Positions 36,416 through 46,179 are shown, numbered from the stretch's first letter. The stretch is 64,000 nt of DNA from Nocardia sp. BMG51109 (GCF_000526215.1 NZ_JAFQ01000004.1:3162001-3226000), one strand, 5' to 3'. Made by a program: numbers and translations. The notes: a model not told the origin generated them from the sequence alone.

Positions 36416-37582
36416 ATGGATCTCTTCGAATATCAGGCGAAGGAGCTCTTCGTGAAGCACGGAGTGCCTTCGTCGGAAGGCCGGGTCACGGACTCGGCCG
36501 AGGACGCTCGTGCGATCGCGACTGAAATCGGCAAGCCTGTGATGATCAAGTCGCAGGTCAAGGTCGGTGGCCGCGGCAAGGCCGGCGGCGTGAAGTACGC
36601 CGCGACCCCCGACGACGCCTTCACCCACGCCTCCAACATCCTGGGCCTGGACATCAAGGGCCACATCACCAAGAAGATCCTGGTCGCCGAGGCCAAGGAC
36701 ATCGCCTCGGAGTACTACATCTCCTTCCTGCTCGATCGTGCCAACCGCACCTATCTGGCCATGTGCTCGGTCGAGGGCGGCATGGAAATCGAAGAGGTGG
36801 CCGCCACCAAGCCCGATCGCCTGGCCAAGGTGTCGATCGACGCGGTCAAGGGTGTGGACCTGGCGTTCGCGCGCTCGATCGCCGAGCAGGGCCACCTGCC
36901 GGAGGACATTCTGGATGCCGCGGCGGTCACCATCCAGAAGCTGTGGGAGGTGTTCGTCAACGAGGACGCCACCCTGGTCGAGGTGAACCCGCTGGTCCGC
37001 ACGCCGGACAACGAGATCCTGGCGCTCGACGGCAAGATCACCCTGGACGAGAACGCCGACTTCCGGCACCCGGACCACGAGGCGTTCGCGGACAAGGACG
37101 CCACCGATCCGCTGGAGCTGAAGGCCAAGGAGAACGATCTCAACTACGTCAAGCTCGACGGCGAGGTCGGCATCATCGGCAACGGCGCCGGCCTGGTCAT
37201 GTCGACCCTGGACGTGGTCGCCTACGCCGGCGAGAACCACAGCGGCGTGAAGCCCGCCAACTTCCTGGACATCGGCGGCGGCGCATCGGCCGAGGTGATG
37301 GCCAACGGCCTGGACGTCATCCTGAACGACGGCCAGGTCAAGAGCGTGTTCGTGAACGTGTTCGGCGGCATCACCGCGTGCGACGCCGTGGCGAACGGCA
37401 TCGTGAAGGCCCTGGAGATCCTGGGCGGCGAGGCCAACAAGCCGCTGGTCGTCCGCCTCGACGGCAACCGCGTCGAGGAAGGCCGCAAGATTCTCGCCGA
37501 CGCCAACCACCCGTTGGTGACGCTGGCGCAGACAATGGACGAAGGCGCCGACAAGGCCGCCGAACTGGCTGCTGCCAAGTAA
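36416..37582 (+). CDS. sucC: Succinyl-CoA synthetase beta subunit (ADP-forming)
   Basis: 388 residues, standard length. ATP-grasp domain with [37 protein letters not shown] and [18 protein letters not shown]; the nucleotide-binding and CoA ligase part ends [19 protein letters not shown] and [11 protein letters not shown]. With SucD it makes succinyl-CoA from succinate or the reverse, conserving ATP in the TCA cycle. The ATG at 36416 follows GGTGAG. sucD follows after 14 bases, an operon. Confidence 0.98.
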   Translation: MDLFEYQAKELFVKHGVPSSEGRVTDSAEDARAIATEIGKPVMIKSQVKVGGRGKAGGVKYAATPDDAFTHASNILGLDIKGHITKKILVAEAKDIASEYYISFLLDRANRTYLAMCSVEGGMEIEEVAATKPDRLAKVSIDAVKGVDLAFARSIAEQGHLPEDILDAAAVTIQKLWEVFVNEDATLVEVNPLVRTPDNEILALDGKITLDENADFRHPDHEAFADKDATDPLELKAKENDLNYVKLDGEVGIIGNGAGLVMSTLDVVAYAGENHSGVKPANFLDIGGGASAEVMANGLDVILNDGQVKSVFVNVFGGITACDAVANGIVKALEILGGEANKPLVVRLDGNRVEEGRKILADANHPLVTLAQTMDEGADKAAELAAAK

Positions 37583-37596
37583 AGGACGAAACAACA

Positions 37597-38511
37597 ATGT
37601 CTATCTTCCTGAACAAGGACTCCAAGGTCATCGTCCAGGGCATCACGGGCGGCGAGGGCACCAAGCACACCGCGCTGATGCTGAAGGCCGGCACCCAGGT
37701 CGTCGGCGGCGTCAACGCCCGCAAGGCCGGCACCACCGTCTCGCACACCGGCAAGGACGGCGACGCCGTCGAGCTGCCCGTGTTCGGCGGCGTCGCCGAG
37801 GCCATCAAGGAGACCGGCGCCGACGTGTCGATCGCCTTCGTGCCGCCGAAGTTCGCCAAGGACGCGATCATCGAGGCCATCGACGCCGAGATCCCGCTGC
37901 TGGTCGTCATCACCGAGGGCATCCCGGTGCAGGACACCGCCTACGCGTGGGCCTACAACGTGGAGAAGGGCAGCAAGACCCGGATCATCGGCCCCAACTG
38001 CCCCGGTGTCATCACCCCGGGTGAGGCGCTGGTCGGCATCACTCCGGCCAACATCACCGGCAAGGGCCCGATCGGCCTGGTCTCCAAGTCCGGCACGCTG
38101 ACCTACCAGATGATGTACGAGCTGCGCGATTTCGGCTTCTCGACCTCCATCGGCATCGGCGGCGACCCGGTCATCGGCACCACCCACATCGACGCCATCG
38201 CGGCGTTCGAGAAGGATCCGGAGACCAAGCTGATCGTCATGATCGGCGAGATCGGCGGCGACGCCGAGGAGCGGGCCGCGGCCTACATCAAGGAGAACGT
38301 GACCAAGCCGGTCGTCGGCTACGTCGCGGGCTTCACCGCCCCCGAGGGCAAGACCATGGGCCACGCCGGCGCCATCGTCTCCGGTTCGTCGGGCACCGCC
38401 GCGGCGAAGAAGGAAGCGCTGGAGGCCGCGGGCGTGAAGGTCGGCAAGACGCCGTCCGAGACCGCCGCCCTGGCCCGCGCGATCCTGGAGCAGGCCAGCG
38501 TCACCGCCTGA
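37597..38511 (+). CDS. sucD: Succinyl-CoA synthetase alpha subunit
   Basis: 304 residues. Rossmann CoA-binding segment [20 protein letters not shown], CoA segment [15 protein letters not shown], the active phosphohistidine in [14 protein letters not shown] and the ligase tail. The protein pairs with SucC. Its stop at 38509-38511 is at the first unit of a short array that copies SVTA-stop twice more, and the operon terminator follows 60 bases on. Confidence 0.98.
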   Translation: MSIFLNKDSKVIVQGITGGEGTKHTALMLKAGTQVVGGVNARKAGTTVSHTGKDGDAVELPVFGGVAEAIKETGADVSIAFVPPKFAKDAIIEAIDAEIPLLVVITEGIPVQDTAYAWAYNVEKGSKTRIIGPNCPGVITPGEALVGITPANITGKGPIGLVSKSGTLTYQMMYELRDFGFSTSIGIGGDPVIGTTHIDAIAAFEKDPETKLIVMIGEIGGDAEERAAAYIKENVTKPVVGYVAGFTAPEGKTMGHAGAIVSGSSGTAAAKKEALEAAGVKVGKTPSETAALARAILEQASVTA

Positions 38512-38566
38512 TTCCAGGCACCGGCGTCACTGCCTGATTCCAGGTCGGCGCACCGCCTGATCCACG
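38498..38566 (+). repeat. Tandem repeat, about 25 bp x 3, echoing the sucD stop region
   Basis: Units begin at 38498, 38524 and 38548: GCGTCACCGCCTGATTCCAG, then GCGTCACTGCCTGATTCCAG, then GCGCACCGCCTGATCCACG. The first contains the true TGA; the others repeat the same codons and TGA out of frame. The period is 26 then 24 bases. Confidence 0.9.
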
Positions 38567-38574
38567 GCTACCTA

Positions 38575-38608
38575 CGAGGGCCGCCTTCCCGAGGGAAGGC
38601 GGCCCTCG
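38575..38608 (+). terminator. sucCD terminator hairpin
   Basis: A 15-bp perfect stem (CGAGGGCCGCCTTCC and complement) with a 4-base loop CGAG. The descending arm GGCCCTCG is also the first part of a 24-bp tandem repeat that begins at 38601. Confidence 0.85.
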
Positions 38609-38720
38609 CCGTGACGGTGCGTGTGGCCCTCGCCGTGACGGTGCGTGTGGCCCTCGCCGTGACGGTGCGTGTGGCCCTCGCCGTGACGGTGCGTGTGGCC
38701 CTCGCCGTGACGGTGCGTGT
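38601..38720 (+). repeat. Perfect tandem repeat, 24 bp x 5, built on the terminator arm
   Basis: Five identical units of 24 bases starting GGCCCTCGCCGTGACGG, at 38601, 38625, 38649, 38673 and 38697. Each contains GGCCCTCG, the outer part of the descending arm of the sucCD terminator. Identical copies mean recent growth or homogenisation. No spacers, so it is not a CRISPR. The remaining bases to 38980 carry one further decayed unit and no gene. Confidence 0.95.
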
Positions 38721-38980
38721 GGCACAGGGGGTTACGGTGCGGGCAGTACATGGCACAGGCCCAGCGTCCGTACCGCCGTGCAGAACATCTCGTTCAGGTC
38801 CATCCGAATATCTCCGTTCGTCTCCCGCGCATCACGGATTCGGGTGGGCGGCGAGTTCATCGGAAATCTGCGAGCATCGGCCGGGACGCGGTGGCCGTGA
38901 CCAGGACGCTCGATTGCAGTAGCGTCAGTGAGGGCACATCCAGCCGTGTAGACCATGAAGGACTCGATAGGAGACGACGA

Positions 38981-40084
38981 ATGTCATACCCGACCGGGGG
39001 CTCCGGGTACAACGCGCCCGCACCGACGCCCTCCTCCGCGCCCAGCTTCAGCCAGCCGGGAGGCGCTGCCGGTGCTGGATCCGGCACCTCGGAATCGAGT
39101 GGTGGGGGTGCTGCCAAAGGGCTGCCGTTCTTTCTGACGGTGGGTGTCGCCGCGCTGGGCGTCATCAACTTCGTGCTGGGGTTCACCACCTTCGCCACCC
39201 AGAAGGCCCAAGACCTCGGCATGGGAGTGCGGACCGAGGAGCAGTCGGAGACCTTCTTCAAGGCGGTCGGCATTTCCCCGCTGCTGGTGTTCCTGCTGCT
39301 CGGCGGGCTGCTGGCGGGCGTCTCGCTGCTGCACAAGCAGAGCTGGGTCGGTGCCGCCGCGGCGGCGAGCGCGGCCGGCTTCCTGGGGCTGGCGGTCCAG
39401 TCGTTCAGCCTGCCCGGTGAGGTCGGCCTGGCGTGGGGCGCCTGGGTGGTGCTGTTCCTGGGCCTGGTGCAGACGGCGGCCGCGGTGGCCGCGCTGCTGT
39501 TCGAGGCCGACATCCTGTCGGTGCCGGCGCCCAAGCCGGCGGCCGCGGGCTTCGGCGGTGCGGCCGGTTACGGCCAGCAGCCCTATGGTCAGGGCCAGCC
39601 GGGGCAGCAGCCGTCCTACGGTCAGCCGGGCCAGCAGGCCTACGGCCAGTACGGTCAGCAGGGCTACGGTCAGGCGCAGCCGGGGCAGCAGCAGTCGTAC
39701 GGTCAATACGGCCAGCAGGCGTATGCCCAGCCGGGCCAGGCCCAGTACGGTCAGCAGCCGTCCTATGGCCAGGGCCAGCAGCCGGGGGGCCAGCAGTACC
39801 AGCAGGGCTACGGCGCGCAGCCGGGCGGACAGTCGGCGTACGGCGCGCAGCAGCAGCGCCCGCAGCAGCCGACCGGTGACGAGAACGCCACGCAGCACAT
39901 CGGCACGCAGCCGGGTCAGCAATCGGGCCAGCAGTACGGTGGGCTGAGCTTCGGCCAGGGCGGTCAGGCCGGGCAGAGCGGGGCCGGGCAGAGCGGGCAG
40001 GCCCAGCCGTTCGGGGAGAGCCAGGCGGCCAACCCGGCCGCCGACGCCACCAAGGCATTCCGCCCCGAGGACGAGCAGAAGTAA
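38981..40084 (+). CDS. DUF5336-family membrane protein (Rv0954-like) with Q/G/Y-rich tail
   Basis: 367 residues. A Ser/Gly/Pro leader of about 45 residues, then four hydrophobic helices (first [19 protein letters not shown]), then a tail of more than 150 residues made mostly of Gln, Gly, Tyr, Ala and Pro (units like [10 protein letters not shown]). The head matches the actinobacterial DUF5336 family, of which Rv0954 is linked to the cell-division machinery. The ATG at 38981 follows AGGAG. The tail looks like a disordered, prion-like low-complexity region. Gene order to perM, purN and purH matches M. tuberculosis. Confidence 0.85.
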   Translation: MSYPTGGSGYNAPAPTPSSAPSFSQPGGAAGAGSGTSESSGGGAAKGLPFFLTVGVAALGVINFVLGFTTFATQKAQDLGMGVRTEEQSETFFKAVGISPLLVFLLLGGLLAGVSLLHKQSWVGAAAAASAAGFLGLAVQSFSLPGEVGLAWGAWVVLFLGLVQTAAAVAALLFEADILSVPAPKPAAAGFGGAAGYGQQPYGQGQPGQQPSYGQPGQQAYGQYGQQGYGQAQPGQQQSYGQYGQQAYAQPGQAQYGQQPSYGQGQQPGGQQYQQGYGAQPGGQSAYGAQQQRPQQPTGDENATQHIGTQPGQQSGQQYGGLSFGQGGQAGQSGAGQSGQAQPFGESQAANPAADATKAFRPEDEQK

Positions 40085-40092
40085 CAACCCGG

Positions 40093-40428
40093 TCGTGCGT
40101 CGGCGCGTCCGGTCGCGCCCGTAAGCGGCGCGCCTGACCCGCCGACGCACGTCGAGGTGTCACGCTGGGGTCTCGTGACCGAGCTTGCGAGCGAACCATC
40201 GACACGCACGGTGGTGCCGCCCACGGCGAGGTGGCAGCGTGCCCCGCACACGGCGGCGCCGAGCTTCCGGCGGGGTGGTGCTGTGGGCGAGCTCGCGAGT
40301 GAACCAACGGCACAGCGCGTCTCGCGCGCGGCGGCGCCGAGCCGCTGTCGAGGTGGTGCCGTGCGCGAGACGGTGAGGCGGCGGATCGACGAGGCGTGTC
40401 CGTCGTTCGCGATGGGCAAGGCGGTGTC
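40093..40428. repeat. Degenerate repeats of about 80 bp in the leader of perM
   Basis: GGCGGCGCCGAGC at 40252 and again at 40330 head two related stretches that continue as a TCGAGGTGGTGC-like segment and then GCGAGCTCGCGAG- or GCGAGACGGTGAG-like text. An older third copy may begin near 40175 (CGAGCTTGCGAGCGAACC). A long imperfect inverted repeat at about 40095-40150 just after the previous gene may be its terminator. No gene is seen here. Confidence 0.55.
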
Positions 40429-42096
40429 ATGAAATCCTCACTGGTCCGATGGGACGATCCCCGGGAGCGCCCGCGCGGGAGGGGCGGATCGGACGCGAAC
40501 CGGCGCCGCGCGCCGCACCCCGAGGACAACGTATTCCTGTCGCTGAGCCCGGATCGGGCCCGGGTGCTGCTGTTCGTCGCCGCCCGGACGGCCAGTTTCG
40601 CGATGCTCACCGTTGTGGCGCTGGTGCTCGTCACGCTGTGGGCGGCGGGCAGCGGGATGACCGGAGCCTCCGGCGCGATCGCGGCGGGATGGCTTGCGGT
40701 GCATCAGGTTCCGCTGGTGATCGGCAAGACCTCGCTCGGTCTGCTGCCGCTGGTCCCCACCGCGCTGGTGTTGTGGCTGGTCGCCCGCGACTGTGCTCGC
40801 GCGGTCGAGCCGGATGCGACGCGCGCCGATCTGGGCTGGATCGTGGGCGCCGCGCTGTCCGGGCCGCTGCTGATCACCGCGGTCTGCCTGGCCGTGGCCG
40901 AGGATGCGTCGGCCGTGGTGGCGCTGCAGCCGCCGGCGACCCTGACCGCGTTCGCCTGGGTCGGCGGGCTGCATCTGATCGCCGCGGTGGCCGGCATCGC
41001 GACTCGGTGGAATCCGTTGCGGGAGTACCTCATCGACTATCTGCCCGGGTGGGTGGCCCCGGGCGTGCGGGCGGCCGGGCGGGCGCTACTGCGGCTGCTG
41101 GCGGCGGCCGCCGCGCTCATCCTGATCTCCTTACTCGCGCACTGGTCGCGGATCGGCGACACCTACGACGCGGCGGGCAATGTCGTCGGCGCGCTCGGTC
41201 TCACGCTGTTGTCGCTGGCATACCTGCCGAACGTCGCCATCGACGTGGTGGGCCTGCTGGCCGGGGCCGACATCCATATCGGGGAGGGCGCGCTGAGCCT
41301 GTTCTCCGTTGCGGGAGCACCGGTTCCGGCGCTGCCGATCCTGGCCGCGGTGCCGTCGGGGCCCGCCGCCGGCTGGTGGCCGGTGCTGCTGGTGGTGCCG
41401 GCGGCGGTGGGCGTGCTGAGCGGACTGGATTGCGCCCGGACCTCGTACGACGAGTTCCGCGCACCCTGGGCGACGCTGACCGCGGCGGGCGTGGCGGCAG
41501 TCGCGACGGCCGTATTCGGCGGCCTGGCGGGCGGGGCGGTCGGATCGTTCGGATACCTGGGTCCGGCGGTCTGGCTGTCGGTTCTGCTGGTCTTCGCCTG
41601 GCTGGCGATTCCCGGATATCTGAGCCTGCTGGTCGTGCGCCGGTTCCGTCCGGCCGTCGGGCCCGCGGCCTTCGACGACTACGCGGCCGCCGCTCCGGAC
41701 GATTTCGGAATCCGCGGCGACGAGTACCCGGACGATCCGCACGGCGGCCGTGAATACGGCGCCTACGAGGAATACGGTGCCTACGAGTACCGCGCCTACG
41801 AAGACGGTGGCTACGAAGCCGGTACTTACGGAGACGGTGCGTACGAAGGGGGTGCGTACGGAGACGGCGACTACGCATACGGCGACCACGAGCCCGGCGG
41901 CCACGCGGGCGACCGTTACGACACCGGCGACGAGCCCCGCGATTACTCCGATGTGGTGGAGGGCGAGCTGGTGGAGGAGCAGGGCGCCCTCGCCGCCGAT
42001 TCGAGTAGGGACCGTGCGGACGAGAACGCCGACATCCTCGAGGCGGAAGTGGTGGAGGCGGACCTGCCCGAGGGCGGCGGAACGGGCGGTCGTTAG
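40429..42096 (+). CDS. DUF6350/PerM-like multi-pass membrane protein of division
   Basis: 555 residues. A basic leader (RWDDPRERPRGRGG) is followed by about ten hydrophobic helices to residue 410. The cytoplasmic tail is unusual: a Tyr/Glu/Gly/Ala/Asp run of about 80 residues (EYGAYEEYGAYEYRAYEDGG) and then an acidic end. It is the position homologue of Rv0955 (PerM), a membrane protein needed for division and stress survival in M. tuberculosis. The ATG at 40429 is used; a farther GTG at 40396 has no better ribosome site. Confidence 0.85.
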   Translation: MKSSLVRWDDPRERPRGRGGSDANRRRAPHPEDNVFLSLSPDRARVLLFVAARTASFAMLTVVALVLVTLWAAGSGMTGASGAIAAGWLAVHQVPLVIGKTSLGLLPLVPTALVLWLVARDCARAVEPDATRADLGWIVGAALSGPLLITAVCLAVAEDASAVVALQPPATLTAFAWVGGLHLIAAVAGIATRWNPLREYLIDYLPGWVAPGVRAAGRALLRLLAAAAALILISLLAHWSRIGDTYDAAGNVVGALGLTLLSLAYLPNVAIDVVGLLAGADIHIGEGALSLFSVAGAPVPALPILAAVPSGPAAGWWPVLLVVPAAVGVLSGLDCARTSYDEFRAPWATLTAAGVAAVATAVFGGLAGGAVGSFGYLGPAVWLSVLLVFAWLAIPGYLSLLVVRRFRPAVGPAAFDDYAAAAPDDFGIRGDEYPDDPHGGREYGAYEEYGAYEYRAYEDGGYEAGTYGDGAYEGGAYGDGDYAYGDHEPGGHAGDRYDTGDEPRDYSDVVEGELVEEQGALAADSSRDRADENADILEAEVVEADLPEGGGTGGR

Positions 42097-42184
42097 GCTC
42101 TGTGTGGCGGTTTCCGCGGCCGCCGCCTCCTGTACAGCCCGACACGCAGGGAGTAGAGCGCTGACGACCTCGCCAACCCAGCAG

Positions 42185-42817
42185 GTGCCCCCGACGGCGC
42201 CCGCGACCGTCGTCGTGCTCGCCTCGGGCGCCGGCTCGCTGCTGCGTTCGCTGCTCGACGCCGCCCGGCAGGCGGGCTATCCGGCGCGCGTGGCCGCCGT
42301 CGGCGTCGATCGCGCCTGCGCCGCAACCGAACACGCGGAGCAGGCCGGGGTCCCGCACTTCCTGGCGGCCGTGGCGGACCATCCGGACCGCGCCGCCTGG
42401 GATCGCGCGCTGACCGACGCGGTGGCCGCCCACCGGCCGGATCTCGTCGTGTCGGCGGGTTTCATGAAGCTCGTCGGCCCGGCGTTTCTCGAACGATTCG
42501 GTGGCCGGATCATCAATACCCATCCCGCGCTGCTGCCGTCCTTCCCGGGCGCGCACGGGGTGCGCGACGCGCTGGCCTACGGCGTGCGGGTGACCGGTTC
42601 CACCGTGCATCTGGTCGATGCCGGTGTCGACACCGGCCCGATTCTCGCCCAGGAGGCGGTGCCGGTGCTGCCCGGCGACGACGAGGCGACCCTGCACGAA
42701 CGGATCAAGGTTGTGGAGCGACGGCTGCTGGTCGACGTGGTCGCCGCCGTCGCGACCCGAGGCATAGTCTCCGACGGACGAAAGGCAGTTATCCCAGATG
42801 AGCGAGTTCGCCAGTGA
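42185..42817 (+). CDS. purN: Phosphoribosylglycinamide formyltransferase
   Basis: About 210 residues; third step of purine synthesis (formyl transfer to GAR). [19 protein letters not shown], then [16 protein letters not shown] and [15 protein letters not shown] with [16 protein letters not shown] carry the catalytic Asn, His and Asp. No ATG exists; the GTG at 42185 is the first conventional start within the homologous part, but a CTG at 42161 with a well-placed GGGAG gives eight more residues and a length closer to other PurN. The stop overlaps the purH start by 4 bases. Confidence 0.95.
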   Translation: MPPTAPATVVVLASGAGSLLRSLLDAARQAGYPARVAAVGVDRACAATEHAEQAGVPHFLAAVADHPDRAAWDRALTDAVAAHRPDLVVSAGFMKLVGPAFLERFGGRIINTHPALLPSFPGAHGVRDALAYGVRVTGSTVHLVDAGVDTGPILAQEAVPVLPGDDEATLHERIKVVERRLLVDVVAAVATRGIVSDGRKAVIPDERVRQ

Positions 42818-44475
42818 GTGAGCGCAGCGAACGATCAAGCGGTTCCGGTGAGCGCAGCGAACGACCAGCCGACTCGAGTGAGCGCAGCGAGGGACCAGCC
42901 GGCTCGAGTGAGCGCGGCGAGCGCCGAGTGATTCGCAGGGCGCTGGTGAGCGTCTACGACAAGACCGGGCTCGTCGAGCTCGCCACCGGGCTGCACGCGG
43001 CCGGCGTGGAACTGGTATCCACCGGATCCACCGCGACGCGCATCGCCGACGCCGGCATCCCGGTGACCCCGGTGGAGGAGCTGACCGGGTTTCCGGAGAC
43101 CCTGGACGGCCGGGTGAAGACGCTGCATCCGCGGGTGCACGCCGGCATCCTGGCCGATCTGCGCAAGCAGGAGCATGCCGATCAGCTGACCGAACTCGGT
43201 GTCGAGGCGTTCGAGCTGGTGGTGGTCAACCTGTACCCGTTCACCGAGACCGTGGCCGGCGGCGCCACCCCCGACGAGTGTGTCGAGCAGATCGACATCG
43301 GCGGCCCGTCCATGGTGCGCGCGGCGGCCAAGAACCATCCGTCGGTGGCCGTGGTCGTCGACACCGGCGACTACGACGACGTGCTGTCCGCGGTGAAGTC
43401 CGGCGGCTTCACCTTCGCCGAGCGAACCACGCTGGCGGCCAAGGCGTTCCAGCACACCGCGAGCTACGACGTCGCGGTGGCGAGCTGGATGACCAGCGTC
43501 CTGGCGGCCGATCCCGCTGCCGGGCAGCAGCTTCCGGCGTGGCTGGGCGGAACCTGGACGCGGGCGTCGGTGCTGCGCTACGGCGAGAACCCGCATCAGG
43601 CCGCGGCGCTGTACACGAGCAACGACGGCAGCACCGGCCTGGCGCAGGCGAAGCAGTTGCACGGCAAGGAGATGTCGTACAACAACTACACCGACTCCGA
43701 CGCCGCTTGGCGTGCCGCGTGGGATCACGCCGGTGCCGCCGTGGCGGTCGTCAAGCACGCCAACCCGTGTGGCATCGCGGTGGGCGCCGATATCGCCGAG
43801 GCGCACCGCAAGGCGCACGCCTGCGATCCGGTCAGCGCGTTCGGCGGCGTGATCGCGGCCAACCGCGAGGTGACCGTCGAGATGGCCGAGCAGGTCGCGG
43901 AGATCTTCACCGAGGTGATCGTGGCTCCCGGCTATGCCGATGGCGCGGTGGAAGTGTTGCAGCGCAAGAAGAATGTGCGCATCCTGATCGCCGAGCCGCC
44001 CCGCCGCGGCGGCGCCGAACTGCGGCCGATCAGCGGTGGCGCGCTGCTGCAGCGGTCCGACATCGTCGACGCCGAGGGCGACGATCCCGCCCGGTGGACC
44101 CTGGTCGCGGGCGAGGCCGCGGACGAGGCGACGCTGGCCGATCTCGAATTCGCCTGGCGCTCTTGCCGTGCGGTGAAGTCGAACGCGATCCTGCTGGCGC
44201 ACGACGGCGCCTCGGTGGGGGTGGGTATGGGTCAGGTGAACCGGGTCGATGCGGTGCATCTGGCGGTGCTGCGCGCCGGTGACCGGGCCGCGGGCTCGGT
44301 CGCGGCGTCGGACGCCTACTTCCCGTTCCCGGACGGCCCGCAGCAGCTGATCGCCGCGGGTGTGAAAGCCATTGTGCAGCCGGGCGGTTCGGTGCGCGAC
44401 CAACTGACCATCGACGCCTGCCGGGAGGCCGGGGTGACGATGTACCTGACGGGTGCGCGGCACTTCGCACACTGA
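42814..44475 (+). CDS. purH: Bifunctional AICAR formyltransferase / IMP cyclohydrolase
   Basis: 553 residues. The MGS-like IMP cyclohydrolase domain starts at about 40 ([20 protein letters not shown], then [19 protein letters not shown]). The AICAR formyltransferase part has [25 protein letters not shown] and [14 protein letters not shown], and ends [10 protein letters not shown]. It performs the last two steps of purine synthesis. The GTG at 42814 couples it to purN, but its first 40 residues are a repetitive [10 protein letters not shown] tail-like leader; a GTG nearer RRALVS would give the usual start. The terminator follows. Confidence 0.96.
   Translation: MSERSERSSGSGERSERPADSSERSEGPAGSSERGERRVIRRALVSVYDKTGLVELATGLHAAGVELVSTGSTATRIADAGIPVTPVEELTGFPETLDGRVKTLHPRVHAGILADLRKQEHADQLTELGVEAFELVVVNLYPFTETVAGGATPDECVEQIDIGGPSMVRAAAKNHPSVAVVVDTGDYDDVLSAVKSGGFTFAERTTLAAKAFQHTASYDVAVASWMTSVLAADPAAGQQLPAWLGGTWTRASVLRYGENPHQAAALYTSNDGSTGLAQAKQLHGKEMSYNNYTDSDAAWRAAWDHAGAAVAVVKHANPCGIAVGADIAEAHRKAHACDPVSAFGGVIAANREVTVEMAEQVAEIFTEVIVAPGYADGAVEVLQRKKNVRILIAEPPRRGGAELRPISGGALLQRSDIVDAEGDDPARWTLVAGEAADEATLADLEFAWRSCRAVKSNAILLAHDGASVGVGMGQVNRVDAVHLAVLRAGDRAAGSVAASDAYFPFPDGPQQLIAAGVKAIVQPGGSVRDQLTIDACREAGVTMYLTGARHFAH
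42818..42937 (+). repeat. In-frame tandem repeat, 30 bp x 4, in the purH start
   Basis: Units start at 42818, 42848, 42878 and 42908 with GTGAGCGCAGCGAACGACC, an exact period of 30. They are read as [10 protein letters not shown] and similar decapeptides at the N-terminus of PurH. The text GAGCGCAGCGA is common in intergenic positions of related genomes, so a dispersed element has probably been multiplied here. Confidence 0.9.
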
Positions 44476-44540
44476 AGCCGGCGGCTCCCGGAGACGCCTA
44501 CCGGCGCACCGGGCAACCTACCGGGACCGGGCCGATTCAA

Positions 44541-44585
44541 AGCCGAAGCCCTGCGCGGGAATTCGTCCCGCGCAGGGCTTCGGCT
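44541..44585 (+). terminator. purNH terminator hairpin
   Basis: A 20-bp perfect stem (AGCCGAAGCCCTGCGCGGGA and its complement) with a 5-base loop; the strongest hairpin in the window, 65 bases after the purH stop. Confidence 0.9.
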
Positions 44586-44849
44586 CATCCAGCCACCGGG
44601 CCTTCCTCATCCCGGCACCCGGGTTTCGCTGTCCCGGCCGGAGCCGGGAGCGAGTCGGAGGTCACGCGGCATCCGTGGCCGCGTGGTTCGGTGAAAGTCC
44701 TTGTGCCACGGAAGCTATCACCGCGCCGATGCGCCGGTGCCAGAGCAATTTGCTATAAAACCAGCACGTCGATAGACAGTGATGCACGTCACAGAAAAAC
44801 CTCGGTATGTGGTCTTCCATTTGTACTTGCATCTGTGCTTACCACGAAA
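44586..44849. other. AT-richer intergenic stretch after purH
   Basis: No gene is seen. The region contains AGTGATGCACGTCACA (44778-44793), a near-perfect CRP-type palindrome, and TTTGCTATAAAA, next to no downstream start codon on the + strand. The convergent lipoprotein gene ends at its right side. The purpose of the palindrome, if any, is unclear. Confidence 0.4.
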
Positions 44850-45311
44850 CTACGTCGCGCTGAGCACCTTTCGATCACCGAGCGGCTCCTTCAGGGGTAC
44901 CTCGAGCGTGCCGAATACGGCGATCATGGTGCACATGCGACCGACCGCCTCCGGCAGCGTGCCCTCCCGCAGCTCGATGGTGACCTCGTCGCCGGTCTCC
45001 TCGGCGGTCGCGTCCACGCCGTAGCACTCCGGCGACCCGCTCTGGAAGTTGACCGCGATCCGGTCGGGGGCGACTCGGCGCCAGCTCTCGAACGGGATCG
45101 GGTGCGCGCCCGTGATCGCCGGGTTCGCGGTGAACGTGCGGCCGGGTTCCGATTCCGGCTGCTCGGTCGGGGTGCTCGGGCCCGATGATGCGGTCGTGCT
45201 CGTATTCGCTTGCGCTCCATCGTCGTTCGTGCCGCCGCAGGCCGCGGTCAGCAGGGTCGTGAGCACCGCGGCGGCCGCGGCGACGCGGCGCCCTCCCGGG
45301 ATCCAGTTCAT
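44850..45311 (-). CDS. Predicted lipoprotein (DUF3558-like)
   Basis: 153 residues. A signal peptide (RRVAAAAAVLTTLL) ends at a lipobox LTAACGG, so the mature protein is anchored by lipid to the cell envelope. A Thr/Ser-rich linker follows and then a small globular part (HPIPFESWRRVAP, ECYGVDATAEETG, GRMCTMIAVFG) with two cysteines that may pair. Size and layout resemble the DUF3558 group of actinobacterial lipoproteins. Function unknown. It sits after the ribosomal operon, separated from it by a strong terminator. Confidence 0.8.
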   Translation of the reverse strand: MNWIPGGRRVAAAAAVLTTLLTAACGGTNDDGAQANTSTTASSGPSTPTEQPESEPGRTFTANPAITGAHPIPFESWRRVAPDRIAVNFQSGSPECYGVDATAEETGDEVTIELREGTLPEAVGRMCTMIAVFGTLEVPLKEPLGDRKVLSAT

Positions 45312-45355
45312 GATCGTCCAGCCTAGTGGGCCGATTGCGCCGAATGATCACGAAA

Positions 45356-45384
45356 GAGCCCCGGTGCGTTGGGCACCGGGGCTC
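45356..45384 (-). terminator. Terminator of the rpmB-rpmG-rpsN-rpsR operon
   Basis: A 12-bp perfect stem (GAGCCCCGGTGC and complement) with a 5-base loop lies 40 bases beyond the rpsR stop on the minus strand. Confidence 0.85.
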
Positions 45385-45425
45385 CCGCATCGAAATGTGC
45401 CGAAACGTGCCGGAACGGCGGACGA

Positions 45426-45680
45426 TCAGCGGCTGGTGAACGGCAGCAGGGCCATCTCGCGGGCGTTCTTGACGGCGATGGCGACCTGCCGCTGCTGCTG
45501 CGGCGTCAAACCGGTGACGCGGCGGCTGCGGATCTTGCCGCGGTCGGAGATGAACGTGCGGAGCAGATTGACGTCCTTGTAGTCGACGGTCTCGATGCCG
45601 GCGGCGATCAGGGGGTTCTTCTTCGGGCGGCGCGCCTGCTCGGCACGGACCTTCTTCGACGGTGCTCGCTTCACAGCCAT
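45426..45680 (-). CDS. rpsR: 30S ribosomal protein S18, zinc-independent paralogue
   Basis: 84 residues. [20 protein letters not shown] and [20 protein letters not shown] with [25 protein letters not shown] are S18. It has no cysteine, unlike the zinc-binding S18 of the main ribosomal set, so it is the paralogue that replaces it under zinc limitation (as Rv2055c). It is the last gene of a four-gene operon under the Zur-like boxes. Confidence 0.95.
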   Translation of the reverse strand: MAVKRAPSKKVRAEQARRPKKNPLIAAGIETVDYKDVNLLRTFISDRGKIRSRRVTGLTPQQQRQVAIAVKNAREMALLPFTSR

Positions 45681-45705
45681 GTCAGTAATCCTTGTCTGCG
45701 GTGGT

Positions 45706-46011
45706 CTACCAACTCGATTTGTGCACACCGGGCAATTCCCCCCGGTGGGCCAGCTCGCGCACACGTACACGGGAGAGACCGAACTTCCGGAGATGACCAC
45801 GTGGGCGTCCATCCGTGGCGTCCCGATTGCGCAATCGTACCGGACTGGCGTCGCGCGGCAGCTTCTGCAGGGCGAGCTGTGCCGCGGCCCGCTGCTCGCC
45901 GGATGCGGCCGGATTGCGGACGAGCTCCTTCAGTTCGGCCCGGCGCTCGGCGTGGCGGGCGACGACGAGCTTGCGCTGCTCGTTGCGCGCGATCTTGGAT
46001 TTCTTCGCCAC
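45706..46011 (-). CDS. rpsN: 30S ribosomal protein S14, zinc-independent paralogue
   Basis: 101 residues, the long form of S14: [40 protein letters not shown] and [31 protein letters not shown] C-terminus. No cysteine occurs, so the CXXC zinc site of short S14 is absent. Third in the rpmB-rpmG-rpsN-rpsR operon; spacing to rpmG is 3 bases. Confidence 0.96.
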   Translation of the reverse strand: MAKKSKIARNEQRKLVVARHAERRAELKELVRNPAASGEQRAAAQLALQKLPRDASPVRLRNRDATDGRPRGHLRKFGLSRVRVRELAHRGELPGVHKSSW

Positions 46012-46014
46012 GGT

Positions 46015-46179
46015 TCAGCGCTCCTCTCGGAAGTCCACGTGCTTGCGGACGATCGGGTCGTACTTGCGCAGCATCATGCGGTCCGGGTCGTTGCGCCGGT
46101 TCTTGCGGGTGACGTAGGTGTATCCGGTGCCCGCGGTCGAGCGCAGCTTGATGATGGGCCGAATCTCGTTGCGCGCCAT
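46015..46179 (-). CDS. rpmG: 50S ribosomal protein L33, zinc-independent paralogue
   Basis: 54 residues. [40 protein letters not shown] and [14 protein letters not shown] are L33. The two CXXC pairs of zinc L33 are absent. Its ATG overlaps the rpmB stop (TGATG), so the two are translationally coupled. Confidence 0.96.
   Translation of the reverse strand: MARNEIRPIIKLRSTAGTGYTYVTRKNRRNDPDRMMLRKYDPIVRKHVDFREER

Noticed and set aside
38601..38720. Possible CRISPR array (24 bp x 5)
   Set aside because: The units touch without spacers and are part of the terminator arm; no cas genes.
44690..44760. Resemblance to a cobalamin riboswitch (GGTGAAAGTCC and a later GCCAGAG)
   Set aside because: The spacing and stems of the B12 element cannot be matched, and no downstream gene on this strand could be controlled.
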